From: DATDAH01 sp036525535 | GTDB lineage: Bacteria; Actinomycetota; Acidimicrobiia; Acidimicrobiales; DATDAH01 | Assembly (NCBI GenBank): GCA_036525535.1 | Contig: DATDAH010000051.1 | Span: 1-13,982 of the forward strand | Length of the DNA: 13,982 nt | Direction of reading: 5' to 3' | Shown: in pieces, positions 1 to 5,848 of the stretch | Layout: every line of letters starts with the position of its first letter | Numbering within the stretch: the stretch's first letter is position 1 | Translations under genes and position numbers: made by a program | The notes under the pieces: model-generated | What the model was told of the DNA's origin: nothing | Databases searched by the model: none | What the model saw: only the letters and a program-made list of their open reading frames with translations

Positions 1-77
1 AGGACATCGGGGACCTGTGGGGTCCAGCGTTCCCGCGCGGGCGACCCGTCGTCGAGAGCGTCGTCGACCACGGTCAT
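1..77 (-). CDS. N-terminal fragment of an unidentified protein
   Basis: A minus-strand ATG at 75-77 overlaps the nadD stop codon by 4 bases (ATGA), a usual sign of translational coupling. Only 25 codons are present before the window ends. They read MTVVDDALDDGSPARERWTPQ and so on: acidic, then proline-rich, with no recognisable domain. In several actinobacteria the gene after nadD is a LytR-CpsA-Psr protein or the ribosomal silencing factor rsfS, so those are the position-based candidates. The sequence itself does not decide between them, and a true start slightly further downstream is possible. Confidence 0.5.
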   Translation of the reverse strand, partial: MTVVDDALDDGSPARERWTPQVPDV

Positions 78-661
78 TCGGTCGAACGATAGAGCGCTCG
101 GGCCTCGATCTCCCGTCGGACGGCAGCGGGCACCAGCACCTCGATCGTGCGCCCCGCCGCCACCCGCTGGCGGAGGTCGGTGCTGGAGACGTCGAGGCGG
201 GTGATGGGCACGGTCCGCCAGGACCAACCCGGCGGCGGTGGTCCGGTCTCACCGTCCCGGGCGGCCACGACGAGGCGGGCCCGCTCGGCCACCTCGCCCC
301 CCCGCTCCCAGGTGGGCAGGCCGGCCGCGGCGTCGGCCCCGAGGATCACCCAGAGCTCGTCATCGGGCCCCGCCGCGGCCAGCGTCGCCAGGGTGTCGGC
401 GGTGTAGGACGGCCCGCCGTGGCGGATCTCGACATCGGAGGCCTCGAGGCCCTCGAGGTCGGCGACGGCGGCCTCGACCAGGGCCAGCCGGTCGGCCGAC
501 GGGCTCACCCGGCGGGTCCCGACCTTCTGCCACGGCTCGTGGGCCACGACCAACAGGACCACGTCCAGGGCGAGCGCGTCGCGGACCTCCGCGGCCATGC
601 CGAGGTGACCGATGTGGGGTGGATCGAAGGTCCCACCGAGGATGCCGACACGCCGACCCAT
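74..661 (-). CDS. nadD: Nicotinate-mononucleotide adenylyltransferase
   Basis: Cytosolic enzyme that joins nicotinate mononucleotide and ATP to give deamido-NAD and pyrophosphate, the step before NAD synthetase. From the ATG at 661 the protein is 195 residues, the usual NadD size. It begins MGRRVGILGGTFDPPHIGHL, which holds the family nucleotidyltransferase signature (GGTFDPPHxGH), and near the C-terminus has SSTDLRQRV, the equivalent of the conserved ISSTxIR motif. A GTG at 676 would add five residues (VSEIS). I prefer the ATG because family members normally start two to five residues before the GxxGGTFDP strand. The stop overlaps the start of the next minus-strand gene. proA, its common neighbour, lies about 13 kb away at the other end of the window. 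Confidence 0.95.
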   Translation of the reverse strand: MGRRVGILGGTFDPPHIGHLGMAAEVRDALALDVVLLVVAHEPWQKVGTRRVSPSADRLALVEAAVADLEGLEASDVEIRHGGPSYTADTLATLAAAGPDDELWVILGADAAAGLPTWERGGEVAERARLVVAARDGETGPPPPGWSWRTVPITRLDVSSTDLRQRVAAGRTIEVLVPAAVRREIEARALYRSTE

Positions 662-676
662 GGAAATCTCACTCAC

Positions 677-993
677 CGTGCTTGAGGTCGACGCTCAGCG
701 CGCCGAAGGAGGGAATCCACTCGCAATGAATGGACTTCTGCCAGCCTGTGCGCGATCCTAGAGAGCGAACCGGCTCCCCCCTCGCCCCGTCGGCTCACTC
801 GGCCTGTCGTGCCGGTGCTCTCCAGTACCGAACGTCCGTGTCGTCCTGTTCTCACCGCTGTGACCGATGTCATGCTACCGGTCGGAACGGGGTACGAGTC
901 GGGGTCGTTGTTCACATTCCCCGCCGTCGAGAAAGTCGCCGGGTGCACGACTGTCGGAATGACAGCCTTGTCCCTTGCGTTACGAGAGATGCC
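677..993. other. Non-coding region between divergent nadD and sigma-factor genes
   Basis: The frame of the sigma gene stays open back to an ATG at 730, but I read this stretch as untranslated. Its third-position G/C is clearly lower than in the real genes here, and the peptide would be rich in Cys, Arg, His and Ser with no family resemblance. A strong Shine-Dalgarno-like AAGGAGGG lies at 706-713, 12 bases before an ATG at 726 that opens only an 11-codon frame (MNGLLPACARS). Other elements seen are a short dyad CTGTC-N5-GACAG at 951-965, GGAAC-N18-GTT at 884-909 (resembling an ECF-sigma promoter) and TTGTTC-N17-GAAAGT at 908-936. The nadD promoter should also be here, but I could not identify it. 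Confidence 0.6.
908..936 (+). promoter_or_regulatory. Candidate promoter of the sigma-factor gene
   Basis: TTGTTC at 908-913 and GAAAGT at 931-936 are separated by 17 bases; the -10 keeps A2, A4 and T6 of TATAAT. An alternative reading, GGAAC at 884-888 then 18 bases then GTT at 907-909, fits the SigH/SigR type of ECF promoter. Neither is strong. Transcription would begin near 943, giving a leader of about 50 bases that contains the dyad CTGTC-N5-GACAG (951-965). Confidence 0.25.
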
Positions 994-1824
994 ATGAGTG
1001 ATTCCGTAGGCCAGTACCTCAACGAGATCGGCACCGTGCCGCTCCTCAACGCCCAAGAAGAGCGCGAGCTCGCCCAGATCATCGAGGCCGGCTTCGAAGC
1101 CCGCCAGCGCCTCGAGAACGGCGAGAAGGGCCGGGAGATCCGCAAGGCCATCCGGGCCGCCGACGCCGCCAAGGACCGGTTCATCCGGGCCAACCTCCGC
1201 TTGGTCGTGAGCGTGGCCCGCCGCTACCCCCTCCCCCCGAGCATGGAGCTCCTGGACCTCATCCAGGAGGGCAACCTCGGACTCGAGCACGCCGTCGACA
1301 AGTTCGACTGGCGCAAGGGGTTCAAGTTCTCCACCTACGCCACCTTCTGGATCCGCCAGGCCATCGGCCGGGCGCTCGACCAGAAGGCCAGCCTGGTCCG
1401 CCTCCCCGGCGACCGCTCGGCCAGCCTCCGGGCTGCCCTGCGCCAGGCCTCGGGCGACGGTGACGAGCTGGACGAGGAGCACGCCCGCCTCCACCGCCTC
1501 ACGACCCCCACGTCGCTGGACCGCACCATCGGTGACGACGACAGCAACGAGCTGGTCGACCTCATCCCGGACTGGCATGCCGGTCCGGAGCAGGAGGTCA
1601 TGGACCGGGCCGAGACCCAGATGGTCACCGACCTGCTGGACGTCCTCGACGCCCGGGCCCGCTACGCCGTCGAGCAGCGCTTCGGCCTGCACGACGGGCG
1701 CAAGCGCAGCTACCGGGAAGTGGGCGAGGAGCTCGGTGTGACCGCCGAGGCCGCCCGTCGCCTGGTCAAGCGAGCCGTGAACACGGTCCGCGATCACGCG
1801 TCGGCCACCATCGACGCCGCCTGA
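994..1824 (+). CDS. RNA polymerase sigma factor, sigma-70 family, with shortened region 3
   Basis: A 276-residue sigma factor that directs RNA polymerase to promoters. Region 1.2 is at about residues 3-34 (SVGQYLNEIGTVPLLNAQEE). Region 2 is at about 60-137, including NLRLVVSVARRY, the core-binding LLDLIQEGNLGLEHAVDKFD, and GFKFSTYATFWIRQAIGRAL of regions 2.3-2.4. Region 4 is at about 208-268, with a helix-turn-helix at SYREVGEELGVTAEAARR. Between regions 2 and 4 only about 36 residues separate RLPGD from TPTSLD, against roughly 60-65 in primary sigma factors, so region 3 is largely missing. The start is ATG 994, with GAGAGA at 984-989 as ribosome site and SDSVGQYL as the normal beginning of region 1.2. 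It lacks the long N-terminus of RpoD/HrdB, so it is probably a group 2/3 alternative factor rather than the housekeeping one. A hairpin follows the stop. Confidence 0.9.
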   Translation: MSDSVGQYLNEIGTVPLLNAQEERELAQIIEAGFEARQRLENGEKGREIRKAIRAADAAKDRFIRANLRLVVSVARRYPLPPSMELLDLIQEGNLGLEHAVDKFDWRKGFKFSTYATFWIRQAIGRALDQKASLVRLPGDRSASLRAALRQASGDGDELDEEHARLHRLTTPTSLDRTIGDDDSNELVDLIPDWHAGPEQEVMDRAETQMVTDLLDVLDARARYAVEQRFGLHDGRKRSYREVGEELGVTAEAARRLVKRAVNTVRDHASATIDAA

Positions 1825-1829
1825 TCCGT

Positions 1830-1864
1830 CCCGGTCGGTTATCGCGTTGCGATCGCCGACCGGG
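1830..1864 (+). terminator. Strong hairpin between the sigma and DAHP synthase genes
   Basis: CCCGGTCGG (1830-1838) pairs perfectly with CCGACCGGG (1856-1864). Inside it, ATCGC (1841-1845) pairs with GCGAT (1849-1853) around a GTT loop. The result is a two-tier stem of 9 and 5 bp beginning 5 bases after the sigma-gene stop. There is no T-run after it, so it would be a tract-less terminator, as is common in actinobacteria. It could also act as an operator, because its right arm overlaps the candidate DAHP synthase promoter. Confidence 0.55.
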
Positions 1865-1881
1865 TCCGACAGCCTCTTGTG
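1847..1881 (+). promoter_or_regulatory. Candidate leaderless promoter of the DAHP synthase gene
   Basis: TTGCGA (1847-1852), 17 bases, then CAGCCT (1870-1875), whose A2 and T6 match the actinobacterial TANNNT-type -10, then exactly six bases to GTG 1882. No Shine-Dalgarno precedes the gene, which fits a leaderless transcript. The -10 match is weak, and the element overlaps the hairpin at 1830-1864. Confidence 0.3.
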
Positions 1882-3231
1882 GTGACCTCCGCCGTGCCTG
1901 CCACCGAGTGGACCCCGTCCTCCTGGCGGGAACGACCCGCGGCCCAACAGCCGTCCTGGCCCGACGAGGCCGCCCTGGACGCCGCCCTCAAGACCCTGGC
2001 GAGCATGCCTCCGCTGGTCTTCGCCGGCGAGGCCCGCCGCCTGACCGAGAGCCTCGGCCAGGTCGCCGACGGCAAGGCGTTCCTGGTCCAGGCCGGTGAC
2101 TGCGCCGAGTCCTTCGAGGCCTTCTCGGCCGACAGCATCCGGGACAAGCTCAAGGTCATCCTGCAGATGGCGGTCGTGCTGACCTACTCCACCGGTGTCC
2201 CCGTGGTGAAGATCGGACGCATCGCCGGCCAGTTCGCCAAGCCCCGCTCGGCCGACACCGAGACCCTCGACGCCGTCGAGCTGCCCTCGTTCCGGGGTGA
2301 CCTGGTCAACGGCATCGGGTTCACCGAGGCGGCCCGCACCGCCGACCCCGAGCGCCTGCTGACGGCCTACCACCAGAGCGCCTCCACCTTGAACCTGCTG
2401 CGGGCCTTCACGAAGGGGGGTTTCGCCGACCTGTCCAGCGTGCACGGCTGGAACCTCGAGTTCCTGGCCGCGAGCCCCGAGGGTCGCCGCTACGAGAGGC
2501 TGGCGGGCGAGATCGACCGCGCCCTGCGGTTCATGGCGGCCTGCGGAATCAACACCGTCTCGGAGCCTCAGCTCCACGAGGTCGACTTCTCGACCAGTCA
2601 CGAGGCCCTCGTCCTGGGCTACGAGGAGGCGCTGACCCGTCAGGACTCCTTGACCGGTGACTGGTACGACTGCTCGGCCCACATGCTCTGGGTCGGCGAG
2701 CGCACCCGCCAGCTCGACGGAGCCCACGTCCACTTCCTGTCCGGCGTGGGCAACCCGGTGGGCAGCAAGCTGGGCCCGGATGCCACCCCCGACGATGCCG
2801 TCGCCCTCTGCGAGGCCCTCAATCCCGACCAGGTCCCCGGGCGCCTCACCCTGATCACGCGTATGGGGGCCGACCATGTGGCCGAGCGGCTGCCCCCGGT
2901 CCTGCGGGCCGTGCAGGAGGCCGGGCATCCCGTGGTGTGGGCCTGTGATCCGATGCACGGCAACACGTACGCCAGCGGCGAGCGCAAGACCCGGCACTTC
3001 GACGACATCTGTCGTGAGATCGAGGGCTTCTTCACCGCCCACCGCTCGGTTGGCACCTGGCCCGGTGGCATCCACCTCGAGCTGACCGGGGAAGACGTCA
3101 CCGAGTGCCTCGGCGGCGGCGACGACGTGTCCGAGCTCGACCGTCGCTACGAAACCATGTGCGATCCTCGCCTCAACGCCGGCCAGTCCCTGGACCTGGC
3201 CTTCCGGGTCTCGGAGTTCCTGGAGACGTGA
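1879..3231 (+). CDS. aroG: Class II 3-deoxy-D-arabino-heptulosonate 7-phosphate (DAHP) synthase
   Basis: First enzyme of the shikimate pathway; it condenses phosphoenolpyruvate with erythrose 4-phosphate. The 450 residues follow the class II (plant and mycobacterial) family throughout: WRERPAAQQPSWPD at 16-29, QAGDCAESF at 71-79, KIGRIAGQFAKPRSAD at 111-126, GERTRQLDGAHV at 273-284, CDPMHGNT at 356-363, GGIHLELTGEDVTECLGG at 396-413 and CDPRLN at 428-433. The expected metal ligands are present as Cys75, His360, Glu401 and Asp429. Length is close to the mycobacterial enzyme but with a shorter N-terminal extension. GTG 1879 and GTG 1882 are both possible starts; 1882 lies six bases after a candidate -10. 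Chorismate mutase, its usual partner in mycobacteria, is not in the window. Naming of aroF, aroG and aroH varies for this class. Confidence 0.96.
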   Translation: MVTSAVPATEWTPSSWRERPAAQQPSWPDEAALDAALKTLASMPPLVFAGEARRLTESLGQVADGKAFLVQAGDCAESFEAFSADSIRDKLKVILQMAVVLTYSTGVPVVKIGRIAGQFAKPRSADTETLDAVELPSFRGDLVNGIGFTEAARTADPERLLTAYHQSASTLNLLRAFTKGGFADLSSVHGWNLEFLAASPEGRRYERLAGEIDRALRFMAACGINTVSEPQLHEVDFSTSHEALVLGYEEALTRQDSLTGDWYDCSAHMLWVGERTRQLDGAHVHFLSGVGNPVGSKLGPDATPDDAVALCEALNPDQVPGRLTLITRMGADHVAERLPPVLRAVQEAGHPVVWACDPMHGNTYASGERKTRHFDDICREIEGFFTAHRSVGTWPGGIHLELTGEDVTECLGGGDDVSELDRRYETMCDPRLNAGQSLDLAFRVSEFLET

Positions 3232-3233
3232 TC

Positions 3234-3259
3234 CGGTCCGGGCCCCGAAGGGGTGACCG
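3234..3259 (+). terminator. Possible terminator hairpin after the DAHP synthase gene
   Basis: CGGTC (3234-3238) pairs with GACCG (3255-3259), and an inner CCCC (3243-3246) pairs with GGGG (3250-3253) around a GAA loop, with an asymmetric internal loop between the two stems. It starts 3 bases after the stop and has no T-run behind it. It is weaker than the hairpin at 1830-1864. Confidence 0.4.
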
Positions 3260-3276
3260 ATTCCACCGCGTAAATC

Positions 3277-3305
3277 TTGACCAAAGTGATCGGATTTGTC
3301 AGGAT
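3277..3305 (+). promoter_or_regulatory. Candidate promoter of the sulfite/APS reductase operon
   Basis: TTGACC at 3277-3282 and CAGGAT at 3300-3305 are separated by 17 bases, in a locally AT-richer stretch. CAGGAT is a common actinobacterial -10 form. Initiation near 3312 would leave a leader of roughly 65-70 bases before ATG 3380. A second possible -10, GATAAT at 3303-3308, would require a 20-base spacer from TTGACC and is less likely. Confidence 0.5.
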
Positions 3306-3331
3306 AATCGGGAATCCTGAGTGGACCACTC
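3299..3331. promoter_or_regulatory. Operator-like dyad overlapping the -10, with an adjacent second palindrome
   Basis: TCAGGAT (3299-3305) and ATCCTGA (3314-3320) form a perfect inverted repeat with 7-bp arms around 8 bases. The left arm is the candidate -10 itself, so a bound protein would block polymerase. Touching it is a second palindrome, GAGTGG-A-CCACTC (3319-3331). The geometry is that of a dimeric regulator site. No identified regulator can be tied to it from sequence alone; the PaaX-like protein encoded behind cysH is one candidate. Confidence 0.5.
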
Positions 3332-3379
3332 GGGTTTGAACGCTCTGAGCGCACCCACCCCGCTGCCCGAAAGTCCCCC

Positions 3380-5149
3380 ATGCCCAGCATCACCATCGAT
3401 CCGGCGATCCAGGCCGACATCGAGAAGTTCGAGGTCCAGCTCGAGCGCTACCTCAGCGGTGACCTCGCCGAGGACGCCTTCCGGGTCTTCCGGCTGAACA
3501 ACGGGATCTACGGCCAACGGCAGGGCGGTCACCACCAGATGGTGCGGGTCAAGCTCCCCTACGGCTCGATCACGCCCGACCAGCTCGACATGTTCGGGCA
3601 CGTGGCCGACGAGTACTCCCGGGGCTGGGGCCACATCACCACTCGGCAGAACATCCAGCTCCACTTCGTCCCGCTCGAGCGGATCCCCGCCATGATGCGG
3701 GACCTGGCCTCGGTCGGCTTGACCTCGCGGGAGGCCTGTGGTGACACCGTCCGCAACGTCCAGGGCTGCCACCTCGCCGGCGCCTGCCCCTACGAGATCC
3801 TCGACATCAGCCCCTGGGCGGAGGCCACGTTCCAACACTTCCTGCGCCATCCCCTGGCCCAGCGCCTGCCCCGCAAGTTCAAGTTCAACTTCTCGGGCTG
3901 CGAGACCGACTGCGGCCAGGCGATGTTCAACGACGTCGGCATCATCGCGGCCGCCCGGCGTCGGGACGACGGCTCGATCGAGCCCGGGTTCCGGGTGTTC
4001 GTGGCCGGCGGTCTCGGGGCCAACCCCCATCCCGCCCTCGCCCTGGAGGAGTTCACCACTCGCGAGGACCTCATGGCCACGCTCGAGGCCTGCGTCCGTG
4101 TGTTCAGCAACCACGGGAACCGGGACAACAAGCTGCGGGCCCGCATGAAGTGGCTGGTCGACACCCTCGGTTGGGAGGAGCTCCAGGCCAAGATCCTGAA
4201 GGAACGCCACCTGCTCGTGGCCTCCTCCTCGTGGCCTGGTGGCATCCCGGCCATCGTCGAGAAGTTGGGCGACGAGCCCGCGGGCCGGGCCGACGGTGTG
4301 ACCCCGACCACCATCGGCCAAGGCACCCCGGTCAGCATCACCCGCACCCAGCCCTATGACCGCTGGGAGGACGCCAACGTCGTCCGCGGCTCGGCCAAGG
4401 GAACGGTGTCGGCCTACGCCTGGGCCAAGCTCGGCGACATCACGTCGGCCCAGTTCCGGTCCCTGGCTGCCTTCCAGCGGGAGTTCGGCGCCGAGGTCCG
4501 GGTGACGAACCGGCAGAACCTCGTCTTCCGGGGCCTCGACGACTCCCAGCTCCCCCGCCTCTACGAGCGCCTGGCCACCATCGGCATGGCCGAGCCGGGT
4601 GCCGAGCTCAGCCGGGACGTCGTGGCCTGCCCCGGTGCCGACACCTGCAACCTGGCGGTGACCCAGTCCCGAGGGCTGGCCGACGCCATCGGCGCCCGTC
4701 TGGAGGAGGAGGGCCTGGCCGAGGTCGGCGGGGTCCGCACCAACATCAGCGGCTGCACCAACTCCTGCGGCCAGCACCACGCCAGTGACATCGGCTTCTT
4801 CGGGGCCGAGCGCCGGGCCCACGGCAAGGCCGCTCCCGGGTACCAGATGCTGCTCGGCGGCTACGTGGGTCAGGCCAAGATCGAGTTCGGGCGCAAGGCC
4901 CTCCGCCTCCCGGCCCGCAACGCCCCCGAGGCCGCCGTGCGGGTCGTGCGCCGCTACGCCGACGAACGCTCGGCGGGCGAGCCCTTCCACTCCTGGTTGG
5001 AACGGGCCGGCGGCCCGAGCAGCGTGGCCGAGGGCCTGAAGGACCTCGATCAGTTCCCGACGCCGGAGGACGGCCCCGAGTACTACGTCGACTACGACGA
5101 GACCGGACCGTACGAGGCGGTCATCGGTGACTCGGAGTGCGCGACCTGA
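3380..5149 (+). CDS. Siroheme [4Fe-4S] sulfite (or nitrite) reductase, ferredoxin-type
   Basis: The 589-residue protein has the duplicated architecture of siroheme reductases, which carry out the six-electron reduction of sulfite to sulfide or nitrite to ammonia. Each half has a ferredoxin-like region with a T-x-RQN motif (TTRQNIQLHF at 87-96, TNRQNLVFRG at 376-385) followed by cysteine pairs. In the C-terminal half Cys417-x5-Cys423 and Cys459-x3-Cys463 are the expected ligands of the cluster coupled to siroheme. The N-terminal half also has a complete set, Cys130-x5-Cys136 and Cys174-x3-Cys178, which most assimilatory enzymes have lost. No flavoprotein subunit gene is nearby, so ferredoxin is the likely donor. 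The stop shares one base with the start of cysH, which favours sulfite as substrate. The ribosome site is weak (GAAAG at 3369-3373). Confidence 0.92.
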   Translation: MPSITIDPAIQADIEKFEVQLERYLSGDLAEDAFRVFRLNNGIYGQRQGGHHQMVRVKLPYGSITPDQLDMFGHVADEYSRGWGHITTRQNIQLHFVPLERIPAMMRDLASVGLTSREACGDTVRNVQGCHLAGACPYEILDISPWAEATFQHFLRHPLAQRLPRKFKFNFSGCETDCGQAMFNDVGIIAAARRRDDGSIEPGFRVFVAGGLGANPHPALALEEFTTREDLMATLEACVRVFSNHGNRDNKLRARMKWLVDTLGWEELQAKILKERHLLVASSSWPGGIPAIVEKLGDEPAGRADGVTPTTIGQGTPVSITRTQPYDRWEDANVVRGSAKGTVSAYAWAKLGDITSAQFRSLAAFQREFGAEVRVTNRQNLVFRGLDDSQLPRLYERLATIGMAEPGAELSRDVVACPGADTCNLAVTQSRGLADAIGARLEEEGLAEVGGVRTNISGCTNSCGQHHASDIGFFGAERRAHGKAAPGYQMLLGGYVGQAKIEFGRKALRLPARNAPEAAVRVVRRYADERSAGEPFHSWLERAGGPSSVAEGLKDLDQFPTPEDGPEYYVDYDETGPYEAVIGDSECAT

Positions 5150-5835
5150 TGGCTGACTCCGCATCGGTGGGTGACATCCCGTGGTTCAGCGACGAGGAGC
5201 TGGCCGACCTCGACCGTGAGTTCGAGGACCTGCCCGCCTCCAAGATCATCCAGTGGGCGGTCGACGCCTTCGCCCCTCACCTCTGTCTGACCGCATCGAT
5301 GACCGACGCCGTGCTCATCGACCTGGCCGTGAAGGTCGAGCCCGGCATCGAGGTGGTCTTCATCGACACCGGCTATCACTTCCCCGAGACGTTGGAGACG
5401 GTCGAGAAGGTCCGCCGGCACTACGGGCTCAACCTCCGCCTGATGACCGTGCCGCCCCACGACGAGGAGCACTGGAAGATCGACCCGGAGAACTGCTGCT
5501 CGGCCATCAAGGTCGGCCAGCTGGACCGGGCCCTGGCCGGCAAGGCGGCCTGGATGAGCGGCTTGCGCCGGGACGAGTCGCCGACCCGGGCCAACGCCCC
5601 CATCGTCGTCCGTGACCTGCGGGGCCTGGTCAAGGTCAACCCCCTCGCCGCGTGGAGCGAGGAGGACGTCGCCGGCTACATCGCCGACCACGACGTGCCG
5701 TACAACCCGCTCCTCGACCAGGGCTACCTGTCGATCGGTTGTTGGCCCTGCACCAAACCCGTGGCCGACGGCGAGGACGCCCGCTCCGGTCGGTGGGTCG
5801 GCCTGTCCAAGAAGGAGTGCGGCCTCCACCTGTAG
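5149..5835 (+). CDS. cysH: Adenosine 5'-phosphosulfate (APS) reductase
   Basis: Reduces APS (or PAPS) to sulfite with thioredoxin, supplying the enzyme encoded just upstream. The 228-residue protein has the PAPS-reductase fold: a PP-loop-type nucleotide region at LTASMTDAVLIDLA (47-60), FIDTGYHFPET at 71-81, GLRRDESPTRA at 138-148 and the catalytic ECGLHL at the extreme C-terminus (Cys224). Cys116-Cys117 and Cys198-x2-Cys201 are the four ligands of the [4Fe-4S] cluster that marks the APS-type enzymes, so APS rather than PAPS is the likely substrate. The ATG at 5149 overlaps the previous stop (TGATG), with GGAG at 5134-5137. A GTG at 5137 would add four residues and is less likely. ATP sulfurylase genes are absent from the window. 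Confidence 0.95.
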   Translation: MADSASVGDIPWFSDEELADLDREFEDLPASKIIQWAVDAFAPHLCLTASMTDAVLIDLAVKVEPGIEVVFIDTGYHFPETLETVEKVRRHYGLNLRLMTVPPHDEEHWKIDPENCCSAIKVGQLDRALAGKAAWMSGLRRDESPTRANAPIVVRDLRGLVKVNPLAAWSEEDVAGYIADHDVPYNPLLDQGYLSIGCWPCTKPVADGEDARSGRWVGLSKKECGLHL

Positions 5836-5836
5836 G

Positions 5837-5848
5837 TAAGGTGTGGTC
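5837..5848 (+). promoter_or_regulatory. Candidate leaderless -10 for the PaaX-like gene
   Basis: TAAGGT at 5837-5842 fits TANNNT and lies exactly six bases before GTG 5849. No recognisable -35 is found 17-18 bases upstream, inside the cysH 3' end. AAGG at 5838-5841 could alternatively serve as a weak ribosome site seven bases before the same GTG. Both readings favour GTG 5849. Confidence 0.35.

Noticed and set aside
862..883. Dyad GACCG-N12-CGGTC upstream of the sigma gene
   Set aside because: Five-bp arms with a long spacer in GC-rich DNA are expected by chance, and it is not aligned with a promoter element.
730..993. N-terminal extension of the sigma factor by 88 codons
   Set aside because: The frame is open, but third-position G/C is low compared with the neighbouring genes, the peptide is Cys/Arg/Ser-rich without homology, and region 1.2 starts directly after ATG 994.
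3312..3379. A cysteine-rich attenuator peptide in the leader of the sulfite reductase operon, as known in some actinobacteria
   Set aside because: The only start-like codon (GTG 3321) opens a frame with no Cys cluster and no stop before the gene.
673..3420. A 915-codon open frame on the minus strand opposite the sigma and DAHP synthase genes
   Set aside because: It is a shadow of G/C-ending codons on the other strand. The peptide is Gly/Val/Asp/Leu-rich with no motifs, and both plus-strand genes are unmistakable.
3299..5164. A 621-codon minus-strand open frame opposite the sulfite reductase gene
   Set aside because: Mirror of a highly conserved siroheme reductase; no recognisable domain and a low-complexity composition.
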